The notes below the pieces were generated by a model. The model was not told the origin of the DNA and did no database searches. It saw only the letters and a program-made list of their open reading frames with translations. Of a stretch of 64,000 bases of DNA, positions 1 through 14,300 are shown piece by piece; the first letter of the stretch is position 1; every line of letters begins with the position of its first letter. This stretch comes from Escarpia spicata. Lineage: Eukaryota; Annelida; Polychaeta; Sabellida; Siboglinidae. The translations under genes and the position numbers were made by a program. Where the stretch lies: contig OZ023206.1 of the NCBI GenBank assembly GCA_963995525.1, positions 25,615,206 through 25,679,205 of the forward strand, written 5' to 3'.

Positions 1-490
1 GTATACAGAGCATACTGAACAAGGCCAGAACTATTTTCATGAGCAAGAAGGCAGTGTGGAAGTCGACTCAGTACAGCACAAATACAAAGCTAAACATTTA
101 TCGGAGCTGTACTGTCAACTCTTCTACATGGGTCAGAGTGCTGGCGCATTACAGAGCAAGACATGTCCAGGCTCTCATCCTTCCATACAAGCCTCGGGAA
201 AATCCTAAGGATCGTCTGGCCCAGAAGAATCTGCAACAAGCAGCTGCTAGAAGACACCCATCAAGATGACACGCGTGTCATTATCACCAGAAGACGCTGG
301 GAATGGATTGGCCAGTGCTGGACCTCTGAAGGGAAAAGGACGCCCAATCCAAAAACAACCTGGCATCGGACAGTGGAAGCGGAGATGAAGGAGGCAGGAC
401 AAAGTTGGGGCACTTTGCACTGAGAGGCCGGCAAGTGACAGAACGGCTTGGGGGAACTTCGTCGCTGCCAACCAATGGGTGTAATAGGCA
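1..490 (+). mobile_element. 3' end of a non-LTR retrotransposon ORF2 (degenerate)
   Basis: Read with frame changes, the plus strand gives the typical C-terminal tail of a LINE reverse transcriptase. An upstream part resembles the thumb region (VWKSTQYSTNTKLNIYRSC near 50-110). It is followed by RLSSFHTSLGKILRIVWP near 163-220, then RRRWEWIGQCW and TTWHRTVEAEMKEAGQSWGT near 283-415, and finally an AWGNFVAA-like end near 445-475. The RRxWxWIGH ... TWRRTVEAEMKE ... WGxL motif series is characteristic of this tail in animal LINEs. At least two frame breaks are present and the 5' part lies outside the window, so it is a dead copy. Host genes do not carry this motif set. Confidence 0.8.
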
Positions 491-2005
<1,515 letters not shown>

Positions 2006-2158
2006 GGGGCTTGGATGGCGTCAATGGGGGTCACTGCATAGGGGTTTAGTTAAATGTATTGTGCGGATCCAGGGTGTGTGTATGTGCGTGCGTGCGTCCC
2101 CGTTTTTGGACTCAATGGATGCAGTTGGAGGTTGTTGTGACCCTCAACTCAAGAGGCG

Positions 2159-2305
2159 ATGCAGCTAGAGGTTTTGCAGAACATCAAGCGTGTAGTGTGT
2201 GGCCTCCCCGTTGGTGAAATCCGGGATCTGTCCCTGGCCAAACTGATGGAGCAGCCAGCTCGGCGATATAACGTCCTGAAAAAGATCGACTCATTCGTTC
2301 AATGA
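2159..2305 (+). CDS. Possible terminal coding exon of an unidentified gene
   Basis: A 48-codon open stretch ends in TGA at 2303-2305. It reads MQLEVLQNIKRVVCGLPVGE followed by a Leu/Lys/Arg-rich helical end closing with KKIDSFVQ. Amino-acid use is much more protein-like than the surrounding repeat and AT-rich DNA, and the stretch is GC-richer than its neighbours. A possible acceptor (CTCAAG) precedes it at about 2147-2152, and the frame stays open through it. I do not recognise the protein. It could equally be the C-terminal end of a decayed mobile-element ORF, because no upstream exons can be linked confidently. Confidence 0.35.
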   Translation: MQLEVLQNIKRVVCGLPVGEIRDLSLAKLMEQPARRYNVLKKIDSFVQ

Positions 2306-3048
2306 TGCCCAAACGAAACGACCGTCGTGTTGTAGTAACCAAAATATGTTTATAAACAAGTTAATAAAGTGTTAAGAAATGTTGGAAACAATTATAAAAT
2401 GAGGAACAAACTGAAAGAAAAGTTATATCAAAGAACTTTGAAGCTATTTTGGACAGGCTACGATAGAAACGCACGAATAGAGGCGTCATCTGGTGACCAT
2501 CCTTCGAAATAAACAAGATCTGCCATCTGGCGAATAGATGTTTAAAAATGCAAGCAAAGCTCGCCAACGGGTGGAGTTTGGAAACTGCTGTTTTGCGAAG
2601 TAACTATGCCGCTGATATTTTATTAATATGTCATAACATTGGACACGGTTAGTATTGATTTATAGCGGTTGTTCTCCAATGTGTGTTCACGTATTAGCAA
2701 ATTAACTCGTAATAAAGTCGTGCGATTTTTAAATGAAGGATCATTATTGAATATGGGCGATAATAAATCTTTCCGGATTCGAATCAAGCCACAACCGGTT
2801 ATTTGCAGTTATATTTAGCGAAGTCGTATATTTATTACACGTTAGAGTTAATTTTATTAGTTATTTTAGTCCGAACTGTTAGAGGGCTTTTGGATGTAAT
2901 TCGTACCAGTGATTAAAATGTGTTTATTATGGTTTATTCTGATAATATTAATTTCTGTAGCACTTGTCAGTTGTCTAACAGTGAATAACAACACCAGCTG
3001 CTTTCATTTTACTTAACATGGTGTTGTCGACGATCGTGTCGATATATA

Positions 3049-3950
3049 GGGAGTCGGATGTTTCGGCCCCCGACGGGTTTGGCCCATGGGGCCGAACAAT
3101 CCGTTTGCGCAACCGGTTAACCGTTTCACGTGGGCCGAATCAACCGTTTCTGTAAGCGGTGTCGGCGGTGAAGTGGGCCGAACCAACCGTTTCTGTAACC
3201 GGTGTCGGCTGGCTCTATGGGCTGAACCATCATCCTGCATCTGTTTAAAAATCCGACTTTTGCGACCTTAGTTGCTGCAGAAATCGAAGTATTTGATTTG
3301 ATAAATGTTTACATAATTCTTATATTGCATGCATGCAACTATTTTGACTTGCGTATTTTCGGTAAATATTATATATTTAGGCGTAATTGTTCAATGTTTT
3401 GCTTGCAATAATAATTATATTTATTCTGGAAAGGAGACACATTCGTCATCATCATACAGCCCTTGACAAATAGTTACAACAGAGCTGTGAAATGTAGAAT
3501 AACACCTCCATCAATGCGTCTTTCAAAAGTGTGGTCAAGCATCTGTTCAATCGACATCAGCTACATAAAGGGAGTGAGCATATTGCATGTGCTCACATCG
3601 TGTGCTCCGTTACCGTGTTTGTTTAGCTTACTGCTAGGATACTTTGAAACAAACAAATATCACACATACAACTATTACAAGCAATCCAGGTAAGAGTGCG
3701 AGTTTAATTTATTGTGAAACATCAAAAACAATCTTCAAACGCAATGGGCCGAATTAAACGCATTGGGCTGAGGCAGGACTGAGGCGACCGCTGCTTTGAT
3801 AATTATCAATGGGCTGAAACATCTGACACCGCACGTCAAATTTTTGGTGAAGTGGGCCGAATCATCGGTCGGCATGGGCCGAAACATCCGGGTCGAACCA
3901 TCCGTCTGCGTGGGCCGAACACGTCAGGGGCCGAACCATCCGGGACCCAT
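3049..3950. mobile_element. Inverted-repeat DNA element rich in GGGCCGAA motifs
   Basis: The two ends are imperfect inverted repeats. The left end reads GGGAGTCGGATGTTTCGGCC. The right end, reverse-complemented, reads GGGTCCCGGATGGTTCGGCC. Both continue with C-rich sequence and a second GGCCCA block, giving about 40 bp of terminal similarity. Subterminal regions (3060-3240 and 3740-3945) are packed with a variable TGGGCCGAAyCATCCG-like motif repeated about a dozen times. The middle is AT-rich and codes for nothing I recognise. It looks like a non-autonomous DNA transposon with subterminal repeats. The flanks are TATA-like, so the target duplication is probably TA or TAT but is ambiguous. Superfamily unknown. 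Confidence 0.6.
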
Positions 3951-5589
3951 AATATAAACATGCTGTTTTCATAAAAATCTAAAGAAACATTTGCAAAAGA
4001 TTTCCAAATTGTAACTCCTTATCACTTATTTGTCTCATGTTATGCAAATAAATTGTCAGAAAAGTTGGTTTTAGTGAAATACTTACAGTTCCTATACGAA
4101 AACACAGCTCCACGTAAAAGTTTGGTAATAGCGTTTACTGTGCTAGTGGTTATAACCAATGAAAAACTTGTTGCCGCATGTGACGTAATTGCCTTGGGAA
4201 GTTACACTCAATTCGCGCAAGTCATACACAGAGATCAGTGGCTAGATCTTGTGAGATTCAAAGCGATGGATTTTGGTGTGGGTTGAACAAGGACCTGGTA
4301 ACTATACATGTCTTCCACTACACAGTCATGTCTGGGGCCTCAGGACTGGTAAAAAAGGTGGGCAATTCCATGGAAACAGGGACCTATACTTTAAATATTG
4401 TTCTTGTTAATATTGACTTTCAAAAAGTAATTATTTTTTATGGTGGGGCATAACTAAGTGAACTGTAATTTTCAAGGAACATTTGCACACTGCTTTATAT
4501 GAAAACCTGCCATTCAAACATGTACAGAACTACCAACATTAATTCATCCAAGATATAAATAATTATAACTTTGCCCGTTTGCAGCCCTATTTCCTAATTC
4601 ACTCTCGATTTAAACTATGACTAGTTGATATCATTTCATGAGGTTTTCAACACCAGACCAAACCTATTTTAAAAGGGTGGCTTCGTCATTGTGTCCTAAG
4701 CACAGTCCATTCCAAGTTCTTGGCTTCAGCTTCTCTGTGTCCATGATGATGCCAGAAGTCCAGAACAAGTTATCCTCTTAAAGTAGAAGACTGGCTTTGT
4801 CTCTGCTCTGATGTCCAGCTCCTTGCTACATTCGTTAGTGGCTTCATCTGCAGTGTGCCAGGACTGGCTATAAATGCCCTATTAACTAGTTGGTGTCAGT
4901 CTGATATATGGAGAGCTTGTTAGAGGAAGCAACACATACTGATATAGGTACAGGATCAAGTAGGTGAGTCTCATGGGACTTATGACTAGAAGGAAGGGTT
5001 ACAAGACAGGATTGTGTCAGTTAAAATATACAGAGCAATATTTTCTAAACCATATATATATTATCGGTATATCACGTAATTGGTTGTATGTTCATTATTA
5101 TTTATTAATGTCATGCATTCATGATGTTGTAACTGGTAGAGCAGTGTTATCCAAAATATGTAGCTTTCACTTTGAAATTATATTATTAAATTGTATTCTT
5201 TGTGATTATAATTGTAACAAACTGCTTTACTCTCACCCTGTGTTTTTTTGGTGACCAACGGGGAACTCGTCCAAACGTAATATAGATCACATGTAAACAA
5301 TACAGTTATCAAAATTATATTCAAGTACAAATTATGGGCAATTTCACAGTAACCTAGGCCACCAGTTATTGCTTCCAGAAATACAAGTTAATTGCTGGTT
5401 AATACCATTTTAAAGTATTGATGTATCAGGGCAAACTACATGCAAAGTTTGAACTTTCTGTCTTGACACCTCGTGGTATGTACTAATTTTGAACGGAATT
5501 TGGTGTCTCATTCCGTATTTTCACGTATATAAACTGAAACCATAAGCAGCTTAGACATAATTTACACCTTGCTGAGAAGGCTTGTGTTT
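3951..5589. other. AT-rich non-coding, nothing recognised
   Basis: No exon chain, RNA gene or transposon terminus could be supported on either strand here. Short open frames lack protein-like composition. Confidence 0.5.
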
Positions 5590-5597
5590 ACCATAAA

Positions 5598-7394
5598 CAG
5601 GGTTTGGTTTCTGACAGTCAGAAAGGTATTTCTGACGAGACTGTCAGAAACTAGTTTCTGACGGGTTTCCGACAGATTTCTGATATCAGAAACTAGGGAC
5701 AGTCAGAATTTAATACAAGCCATATATGCGTTTATGATTTTGCTAATTGTATAAGCTATGAAGCAACGACATGGACAAATTGTAATTAATTGGTCTAATT
5801 ACTTAATTTTATTATTGTCTGGAGATATTATAGAGGGGATTCTCACTATATTCCGAAGGAACACGTTGGGACTTGGGCAAACTATTCCTTATACCTGATG
5901 TTCCTTTATAATATTTATCCATGGACATATAATTATAGCAGAGTACTGTGATATGGCTGTACAGGGCCTTCAGAGTCGTTCTTTGTAAACAGATGTTCCA
6001 TATACATTATGAATCCTTATATAATGACAATCCACTGTACAAACATTCTTGCATAAAAGGAACAACAAATTCAAAAGTAATAGTGTTGTACACGTACAAT
6101 CAATATCCATTTTAATCAACTATTAAAGATATGTTATATTCATTAATGGTGCAGCTCGGAGTAAAAATGTTAAACTACGTGTATTCACAAATAATCATTT
6201 CATGTTAATCTGACAATATCTACTCAGTACTGTGGCACTGTGTTGTTAGCTGTGATGAACCAGCATTCTACCACACTTGGATGACGTTTGGTGACCACAG
6301 AGTTTTCATCTAGCAACTGTTTTTCTATTACTTTCAACTTTAACAAAATGTCTACCACCCTTAAACATGATGCAAAGTAAGATGTTAGTGCATTTAGCAC
6401 AAAGTCACTATCCAATAGGACGTCTAAAAAATGTGGGTAATGAATGTGTACTTCTTTCACATGTAACAGTATATCTCTATGTGAAGATGCTACAACAGGG
6501 GGCTGACCAAGCACTGCTGAGTAGAAAGCATTGGGCCAATCACCTTATACCTCCAAGCACATTGGCAAGTTTAACCTGCCCCCCTGGGTTAAACTGTTCT
6601 TGCATGTCTTAGTTGATGAGTTGAGCTAATTGACTTGACCATGAATCAGTGGTGGCTCTGGTAACTTTATGGAGGTAGAAAGTGAATCCAGTTATTCACT
6701 GTGAAAACAAGTGCTGCTTGCTGAGATGGCACAGGGCCAATATCCTCCTGTACTGTGACCTGCAAGCTGACACCAGGCTCTACTGGTGTAGGTTGTCTGA
6801 CTGGAATCACTGCACTTCTTCAGAAGAAGACAGTAATTAATGGCACTGTCCAGTGTGAGAGCAACATATGCATTTTATGGCTATGACTCATAACAGTCCC
6901 TTTTACTATGGGCTTCCTGGCACACATAAAAGGATTATGGTCATAGCTGGTAACTAGTACAAGTTGTTTGTATAGGGAGGATATTAACTTACGGTTTCTG
7001 GCTGGAAAAAAATACTGCCATCTGAAGTGAAACCTTTGTATCGGTCTTGTGCAGAAAAGTTGTTTCAGTCAATAACAGAACATACCAATCGCATAATTAT
7101 CATCTAGTTATCTTACAGTGATAGCTAGACAAATTGTCATCAAGAATGTGACACCACTATTAAACCACATCAATCCACGTACCAACTGTATTGATATTGA
7201 GGATGTCCCCAGTTCAGTTTAACCCGGGTTAAACCCATACCCTGGCAGACAGGTGCATAGAGGATGGAAGCAAGCTCAGACAATACTCTTACAAAGGAAC
7301 ATGTTTTGAAAATGGAGTTTCTGACAGCTTCTGACATTTTAACCATGGTTTAAACTGCAGTAGAAATCGTCCTGTCAGAAACCTGCCAACCCTG
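5598..7394. mobile_element. hAT-type DNA transposon, probably non-autonomous
   Basis: The left terminus reads CAGGGTTTGGTTTCTGACAG. The right terminus, reverse-complemented, reads CAGGGTTGGCAGGTTTCTGA. These are clear terminal inverted repeats starting CAGGG, as in many hAT elements. The flanking 8-mers are ACCATAAA (5590-5597) and GCCATAAA (7395-7402), which match at 7 of 8 positions, the length expected for hAT target-site duplications. Subterminal copies of TTTCTGAC/GTCAGAAA cluster at 5598-5710 and 7317-7383, typical transposase-binding repeats. No intact transposase is visible; a 96-codon minus frame at 6224-6514 is the only notable open stretch and I cannot assign it. Confidence 0.75.
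7217..7234. repeat. Perfect 18-bp palindrome inside the hAT-like element
   Basis: GTTTAACCCGGGTTAAAC is a perfect palindrome near the right end of the hAT-type element. Related GGGTTAAAC pieces occur near 6585. It may be a subterminal hairpin or binding site. Confidence 0.8.
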
Positions 7395-7402
7395 GCCATA
7401 AA

Positions 7403-10400
7403 ACATATGGTATTCTATTTGGGTGTACATCAAATATATTGATGTACACCTATCAACAATCGTTGGACATTCTGTCCAAAATGTCCACTCCGAGACATTG
7501 ACTTGTATATATATATATATATATATATATACATCGTACAACATAATACAAACCACTACTTGATTTTGTCCATAATGAAGATAATGAGTAGCTAAGAAAA
7601 AAATTGTAAACATGCGTAATAGGTTGGATGCCGAAGGCTGTTCCGTCCAAACATGTCCACTGCGACACAGACAATCTTTCTGTTCTTTTTCAAAATGCAG
7701 CAGTAGAAAACAACAGTTTAATATAGGTTATTTTTAATGACAATCATGTACGTATTACATGTATTGTAACAACAAACAGTAACAATTTACTACATATTAA
7801 ATTTGAATGTGGGACAAATAGAGTGTCCATGGAATGTCCACTCCGACACATCTGAAGCGTGGGATTATCCTACATTCTGATTATTTAATATGCTATTCTA
7901 TGAAACAAAATGACAAATTATATAAAATATACCTTCACCGTGATGTATTTAGCTTGCCCTTACATTTATAGAGTTGCTTAACCATATAGCTGCTGGTATA
8001 CAATTACTGTACACTGAAACTTGTTACGAATGTTTAATTTATTTACATTAATTAATTATTGAAGTTGCTAAGTGTGATCACTGTGGTATGTAATATAAAC
8101 TGAAGCTATTATTTACAGATAATGATTCCGCGTTCCCACATCTTGACTGTGTTTTGAGCCACAATTTTATCATATAATTTGACTGCTACCTTTCTGATTT
8201 GAATATTTTTACTTAAATACTTCTACTTTTTTAAACTGTCGCATTTGTTCGCTGTGCTGAACTACATATAAATTTATAAAGAAATTTATATTCACCAACA
8301 GAACATTTTTTAATTGAATTTGTTACAGTTATAATATATGGTTAATTAAAATGCATTTCAGCAGACAAGTTTTGACAACAAATATATTTTTGTCTGTACA
8401 TAGGGTAACTTAACAATAAAAATGGTCGGACTTTGTACCTTAAAACTGCTCAACCATTTAGCCGGCTCATCAACCACTCCAGAACATGCTCCCTCTAGAT
8501 CCTTTGTCTAAACAGTCTAGTCCCAATGTATTTATATCAGGTTGTTTGGAAATAGTCTCACCAGTTTGCAAAGTACAAATCCATTCATTACAAATTGGTT
8601 GGTCTTCAACATATTTTGCAAGAAAACAACAATTATTTACTTCAGTGATTGATATTTCCATAATGGTAATATAGTGACCACCATTTTTACACAGAAATAA
8701 TATTTCCAATCATTTGTTTGGTAATACTTACAATGAGCTGTGGTCTGCTTGGCTTCAGTCTAAAAATCTTATTCAGGGCGATAGGATTTAGTGGCTCAAT
8801 GTAGACAACATAAAGACAGGCATACTGTGACACCAGTGAACCATGAAGCTAATCAGGCACACGTGGTGGACAGTTATTATTTTGCACTGTACAGCTGCTG
8901 GTTGCATTTATCAATAGGTAAGATCCTGTCATAAGTAGCTTGTATAACAGCAACTATTTGATTGGTAATTGCTAGTTTGGTGGAGGGAATAATTTGTAAT
9001 TGCTAGAATTGTTGGGTTCTGGTTGTTATATTAATACCCATGGTAGAGATCACAGAGGTTAGATAGTGCATAATGTAGACTGTGTTTGTTTGCTGGGTGT
9101 AGGGGTAATGAAAATAGCATTAGTAAACAGCTGGATCTTGCTGGGGATGGACACAGGATGGACAGAGCTATTGTTACAGATCAGTGACTGTGGGATATCT
9201 CAAGTTACTTCTATTTCCTGGCTGGATAGTGTTAATCATCCACTAATCATTAAGCTGCCAATGCTTTGAACACTGTTGTTTCTGGACAGAGTTAATGTTT
9301 CTGAGTCTGTCATTATAATTTGTCTCATAAATTAGTAATGTGCTGAGATGCGGTAAATGACAGAACACAGATCGGACAGTAAATCTTTCACGTGCCAATA
9401 TGCGAGAGATTGTTTGTTGAGTAGACCCTTAAGGTGTGAATAAATCAATATGCAGTGGTGGACTGTTGTATGGATTTTGAATATATATAGTGGGGGGAAC
9501 GACTTGACCAGGGGAGAACCAACGAGCAATCATTGGCACATGTTGTGCTGTTTGAACGTAAGCCATTAAAAGCCTATGCTGTAGGTCATTCTTGGAATCT
9601 CTGTTTGATTTTAATGTAATTGTAATTTGTAAATCCATCTTTAGTCGTATTCGGAAATAATCCTGAATGAAATAGGGAGGAAACCTGAGTAAGACGGGGT
9701 GGTTCTTACAACGCGATTGTAAGTGTAAACGATCATATGTAGGCCAAGTTATTTTCAACCATTTCACTAACATTCTTTTGCACGTTAAAATTTATTTCTC
9801 TCCTTAACACTTACACTTTTGTCATTGTGTTACGTAAATAGTGTCCTCGGTGATACGGCGGTGGCTTTTTGAATTTTTGTGTACACTACTTAAATGTAAC
9901 AATCGATTCTGTTTAATGACCAGTGGATTTTCTTTACAAGCTCCCTATCTTAGTGAAGCAGTACCCAGTTCTATTTGACAGCTTCTGTAGATAAATCTAC
10001 GCGTTCTGTTTAGTATTTTAGAACTTACATATTTTACATGCTGCACATGTTTGGTTGATTACTTCATCAGTTAACTTATTAATTAATAAATAAACTTTAA
10101 TGCCAGTGTATAGATCAGCATTACTAGTACTCTAGATAGTACTGGAAGCTATCCCTGGCCACAGTGGCTTGCTGGTGGTCAAACACCATCAATCAAATAA
10201 CCCATCTGTCCATTTGCTTTATATACCCCACTGGTAGGGTCATGTTCAGGCCAAGGGGGGGGGGAGGAGGTGGGTGAGAGTTGCATGATGACAGCATTGG
10301 AGGTTTGTTTCATTACTGCTTAGTTGGTTGACCAGCAGAGTAAACCAGACCACTGCCAGTCTAGCACTGCCAGCCTATGCAAGAAAATGTGGTCTGTGTT

Positions 10401-11217
10401 TTTGTGGCTTGTTTAATTGTTTACATTACAACAGTCCAAATACATATATATGCTGTCGATAAACTGATCAACTGAGGTGGTATGTTCTGTTATCCGGAGT
10501 CAGTTGGGGTGGTAATTATTAGCAGCAATTTTGCAGAATTAGTTATACTCTGTGGCTCTTTGCGATTAGGAATGTGAGAACCATGCAACTTCATAAAAAT
10601 AGGGGCGAGTGACAACTGCCAGAAAAAATGCCAATTGTGGCTGTTGGATGTTTTGTTTAAAATTTGAACATTTCGCTGGTGCAACATTCAAACAGTAACC
10701 ACTGTTTTGTGCATATTTAATGCAATTTGGGGGTAGTATATATATACCTTCCACATACTTATTTTAATATTAATAATTATATCAGAAACTGAGGAATGGA
10801 CATCCCTGGTTTCAATGTTCCATATTGTGGCAATTTTGTCTCACAAATTAAGGCAATGTAACACTTATTTATATACTAAACTATTAAAATGAGTTATTTC
10901 AGTGAGTAATCTAACTGTAACAGTTTGGGCTTATCGGGGAGCCAAATGGCAAAGCTTATTATAATAAAAACACACACTTAAGATAAGGACAGTGAGGTAC
11001 AACTCTGCTCTGAACATGATTGATGAATTGAAATACTTCATAGTCCAGAATCATAGACAATAAATCTTTGCAAGATTAAGACAAGTTTGCCATATCCCTT
11101 TTGCGTTCCCAGTTTGTAAGTATATAATTATAAGATATATGCCAAGCACTTGTCATAATTGCATAATTTGTCAATCTAATGATGGAAACTAATGAAACAT
11201 GTGTTTGACTCTACAGC
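7403..11217. other. Non-coding region upstream of the Tudor/MIF4G gene
   Basis: I see no exon or transposon termini that can be supported. The stretch contains the presumptive promoter and upstream 5' UTR exon(s) of the gene that starts at 11256, but no TATA box or initiator can be singled out in AT-rich DNA. A G-rich tract sits at 10255-10275. Confidence 0.4.
7506..7531. repeat. (TA)n microsatellite
   Basis: Thirteen consecutive AT/TA dinucleotide steps interrupt otherwise unique AT-rich sequence. Confidence 0.9.
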
Positions 11218-11255
11218 CTCCCGGTGGAACGTCAGGTGACATCTGAGGCGTTGTC

Positions 11256-11331
11256 ATGGCGACAGCACAGTTGAGACTAATTGTCACCCGGGTCATAGAC
11301 CCTTTCAATTTCTGGGCCCACATCGGAACAG
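11256..11331 (+). CDS. Tudor/MIF4G gene, coding exon 1 (start codon)
   Basis: The exon has an acceptor CTACAG ending at 11217, 38 bp of 5' UTR, then ATG at 11256. It encodes 25 residues beginning MATAQLRLIVTRVIDPF and ends ACAG|GTGGGT in phase 1. The start is chosen because translation enters directly into the first Tudor strand (LIVTRVIDPFNFWAHIG), and an in-frame TGA (11244-11246) lies between the acceptor and this ATG. At least one non-coding 5' exon must lie upstream. Confidence 0.85.
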
Positions 11332-14300
11332 GTGGGTGGAATCAGGCTGTGAAATTGCTATAGATATATCTGGCCAGAGACTACTAGTTTTTAGTTTGAT
11401 CCACCATCTTGTAAATAAGGGTCATTGTCAGTTGTGGTGGGGTTTTATTCACACTTAAAATGTTGTTGCAGTTCTCTTCTTGTTTCCCTGTCTGTCAGTG
11501 GTGAGGCTGGCCTCGATTCCGATTCACAATTTATCTTTTCTTTTCCCTCACTGATCTTCCACTGCTCTCTCCACCAGCCATCTCCATTCCCTTTATCTGT
11601 CGTTCTCGTTTGGTACTCCTCTCCCAATCTGTCCAAACCTCTCGTTACGCAGTCCTGCCACAGCATTCTAGTCTTTCTGGGTCGTCCTCGTCTACTTTTT
11701 CCCATCCTATTGCAATTAAATGTGCACATATTTACTGGCTCTTCAATGTGATCTAACTTGCATTTCTAGCTTTATTAGCTGCATAGCTATGGACATTAAT
11801 GTAACGGTTAGTATGCAAATCGGGTCAAAGTTCAGTGACCTGTATCCTCAGCAACACGTGACCTAGATTTGCTATAATGGGGTGCAGTTTTGATCAATTT
11901 TCTCAGGTGAGCCAACTGTTAACACTTTTATAAAAATTGGACTTGGGTAAAAATGGCCTAAAGTTACTGATTTGTCAGAATGGAATGACACAAACATTGT
12001 CACTTGACTGTTAATGTTGCACAGAATTTCATTGCTTGAATGTATTACGTGAATGCCAAGTTTGATATGAGATGTTACTTGAATCATTTGAATGTCATTA
12101 CATGTTGTAATGTTACTACATGAATGCTGTAACATTGCTGTTACACAAATGCGTTTGTATGATTGCTGTTACATAGAAGGTGCACTTGAGGTACTTTATT
12201 GAATTTCTCAAAAGAGAACTTTGTGATGTAGTCTGATAAATAAAAATACGAAAACATCTGGACAGTCACAGTAAAATTAATATAACTCTCCCCCATACTC
12301 ACCCCTCCCCACGCATGCACGCACACACACAACCATGTACATATATATATTCGCTCTTAATCGTACGTATGCAGTGATGTTGGAGGTGGTGACAAGGAGG
12401 CTATACCACTTTTGTTAACAATTTCATGACATGATAAAAGTTGTACGGGAATGTTGAGTTGAGTGAATGCTGTTGTCTCATGTACAGATGCGAGCCTGGC
12501 CCAGTTCGAAGAGTTCGAGGAGTCCGTGAACACTTACGGAGACGCCACTGACTCCCACTGCCAACACTGCGATCACCTCCGACTAAGTCAGCTCGTCCTC
12601 GTAAAGTGTTCCACCCTCGACCGGTGGCGCCGTGCGGTGGTCGTGTCCATCGACAGGTCGGCTGTTATTTGTAATTCATCATAGCTGGTGCCTTTATAAC
12701 AATTAAAACATAACGAGTTGCATCACAATTAACCTACACTATCATCGCAGAAATATGTCTATAAATAAGGTGGATATAAGTAAGTAAGTTACTCAGTTGA
12801 TAAATCTTGCTGTTTACACTGTACAGTGTTTCGTGGTTTTTATTAAGATTGTTTTAAGTGAGAAAGGAAAACTGAGTTTGGAGGGCAGTCGACTGCATAA
12901 TTGTTGAGAGTCTAATCCTAACCATAACTATTTTCTACTCCAAACCCTACCTGACCCTAACCATAATTAACGTATTCGTTCTATTAAGCGTACACGCCTT
13001 AATTAGCGTACACCCCGTTTTAGTAGCATCCGACGCTGTGACAGTGATCTCAATGCCAACATTGACTGTTGAATCCATCATTGTGTTTTTATTTCTACCA
13101 ATATCACACTAGATTCAAAGCTTGGTGATGAAACAACATCGAAAGGTCTGCCTAAATTACCAGATTATACAGTGTCCTGGTATCCTGTTGCTCGTATGTG
13201 AGATGCATAAATCACTTGCCAGTCATGACTGCTGAGATGGCTGTACTCAGGAACCACAGGAACCAAGAAAAAAGGCTTATTGGAACACAACATTTTACAT
13301 ATTTCCATGTCTCAAATATTTGCTAAGCGCACTGAAAGCTTAATAGAACGAATACGGAACGTATAATAAGAACAGTAAACCTAATGAGTCGTATTATCTA
13401 TCGTTTCGTCAATGCATGTAGTTTATTACTTTTGGATTTTTTTAGATAAGGTGTGTATTTCTGCCAGTATAAACAAATTATGGAACTTGACCTAGATAAT
13501 TATTTTTGGCTCATGTGCAAAATAGACCTGTAAGTGGACAGGGGACCGTTTCACTAACATACTAAGCTCTTAAGGAAAATCCGTCCTAGAACAGAATCGG
13601 ACGGAAAAATCAAGGAGTATTTTCAAAATGCGTTTCACTAACGTGATCATTAAATTACTCTTAAGGCAAAGAGCGGTATTTCCATCACGATAATCTACAC
13701 AGTTTGCAAACATTTTTCAAAAGAGAAATTAAACCAAAATTGTGCCGCAGAGTATAGTAATATGATGTGCAGTAGTGCGCAGGTTAAACGTTGCTAAAAA
13801 TTTATTAACAAATTTCACAACCTTGACTTTTACAAAGCCGCAACCCACTACGAACACGTCAACGGCTCATGATGCTAATGTCATGTAAACAAATCATGCT
13901 TTAGCAAACTTTTAATCGCTAACATTTGGAAGACTTATTTGGCTGTGAACAACTGGTTCTCTGTGTGAAAATGGACCCAAATTAAAACGCAGTTAGTAAA
14001 TTCTAGCTGTTTATGATAGTTGAGTGGTGTAACGTCGTCTTAGAAATTGGCGTTTTTATGGACCGTATCCCGGATGAATTGTTAATGAAACGCAGTTTTT
14101 CATTTTCGCTCCTAGGTAAGGAGAACACTCGATTTTATGAAGCAAAATCGGGCTTAAGAATGTTTGTGAAACGGTCTCCGGGGCTCTTGTGAGTTGTGAT
14201 GCCCCGTCAGCCTTTTACCCTGCGGAGGAATGCGGTGTTCTCATACAAACTGGCACCGGAGCCTTGTAGCACATCTAGATTTGTGCAATGTGTTAAATTA

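Noticed and set aside
6224..6514. 96-codon minus frame in the hAT-type element as transposase
   Set aside because: No hAT motif can be recognised and no continuation is found on either side.
12909..12966. CCCTAACC-like string as telomeric repeat
   Set aside because: There are only a few irregular units (CCTAACCATAA, CCCTAACC) and no tandem array.
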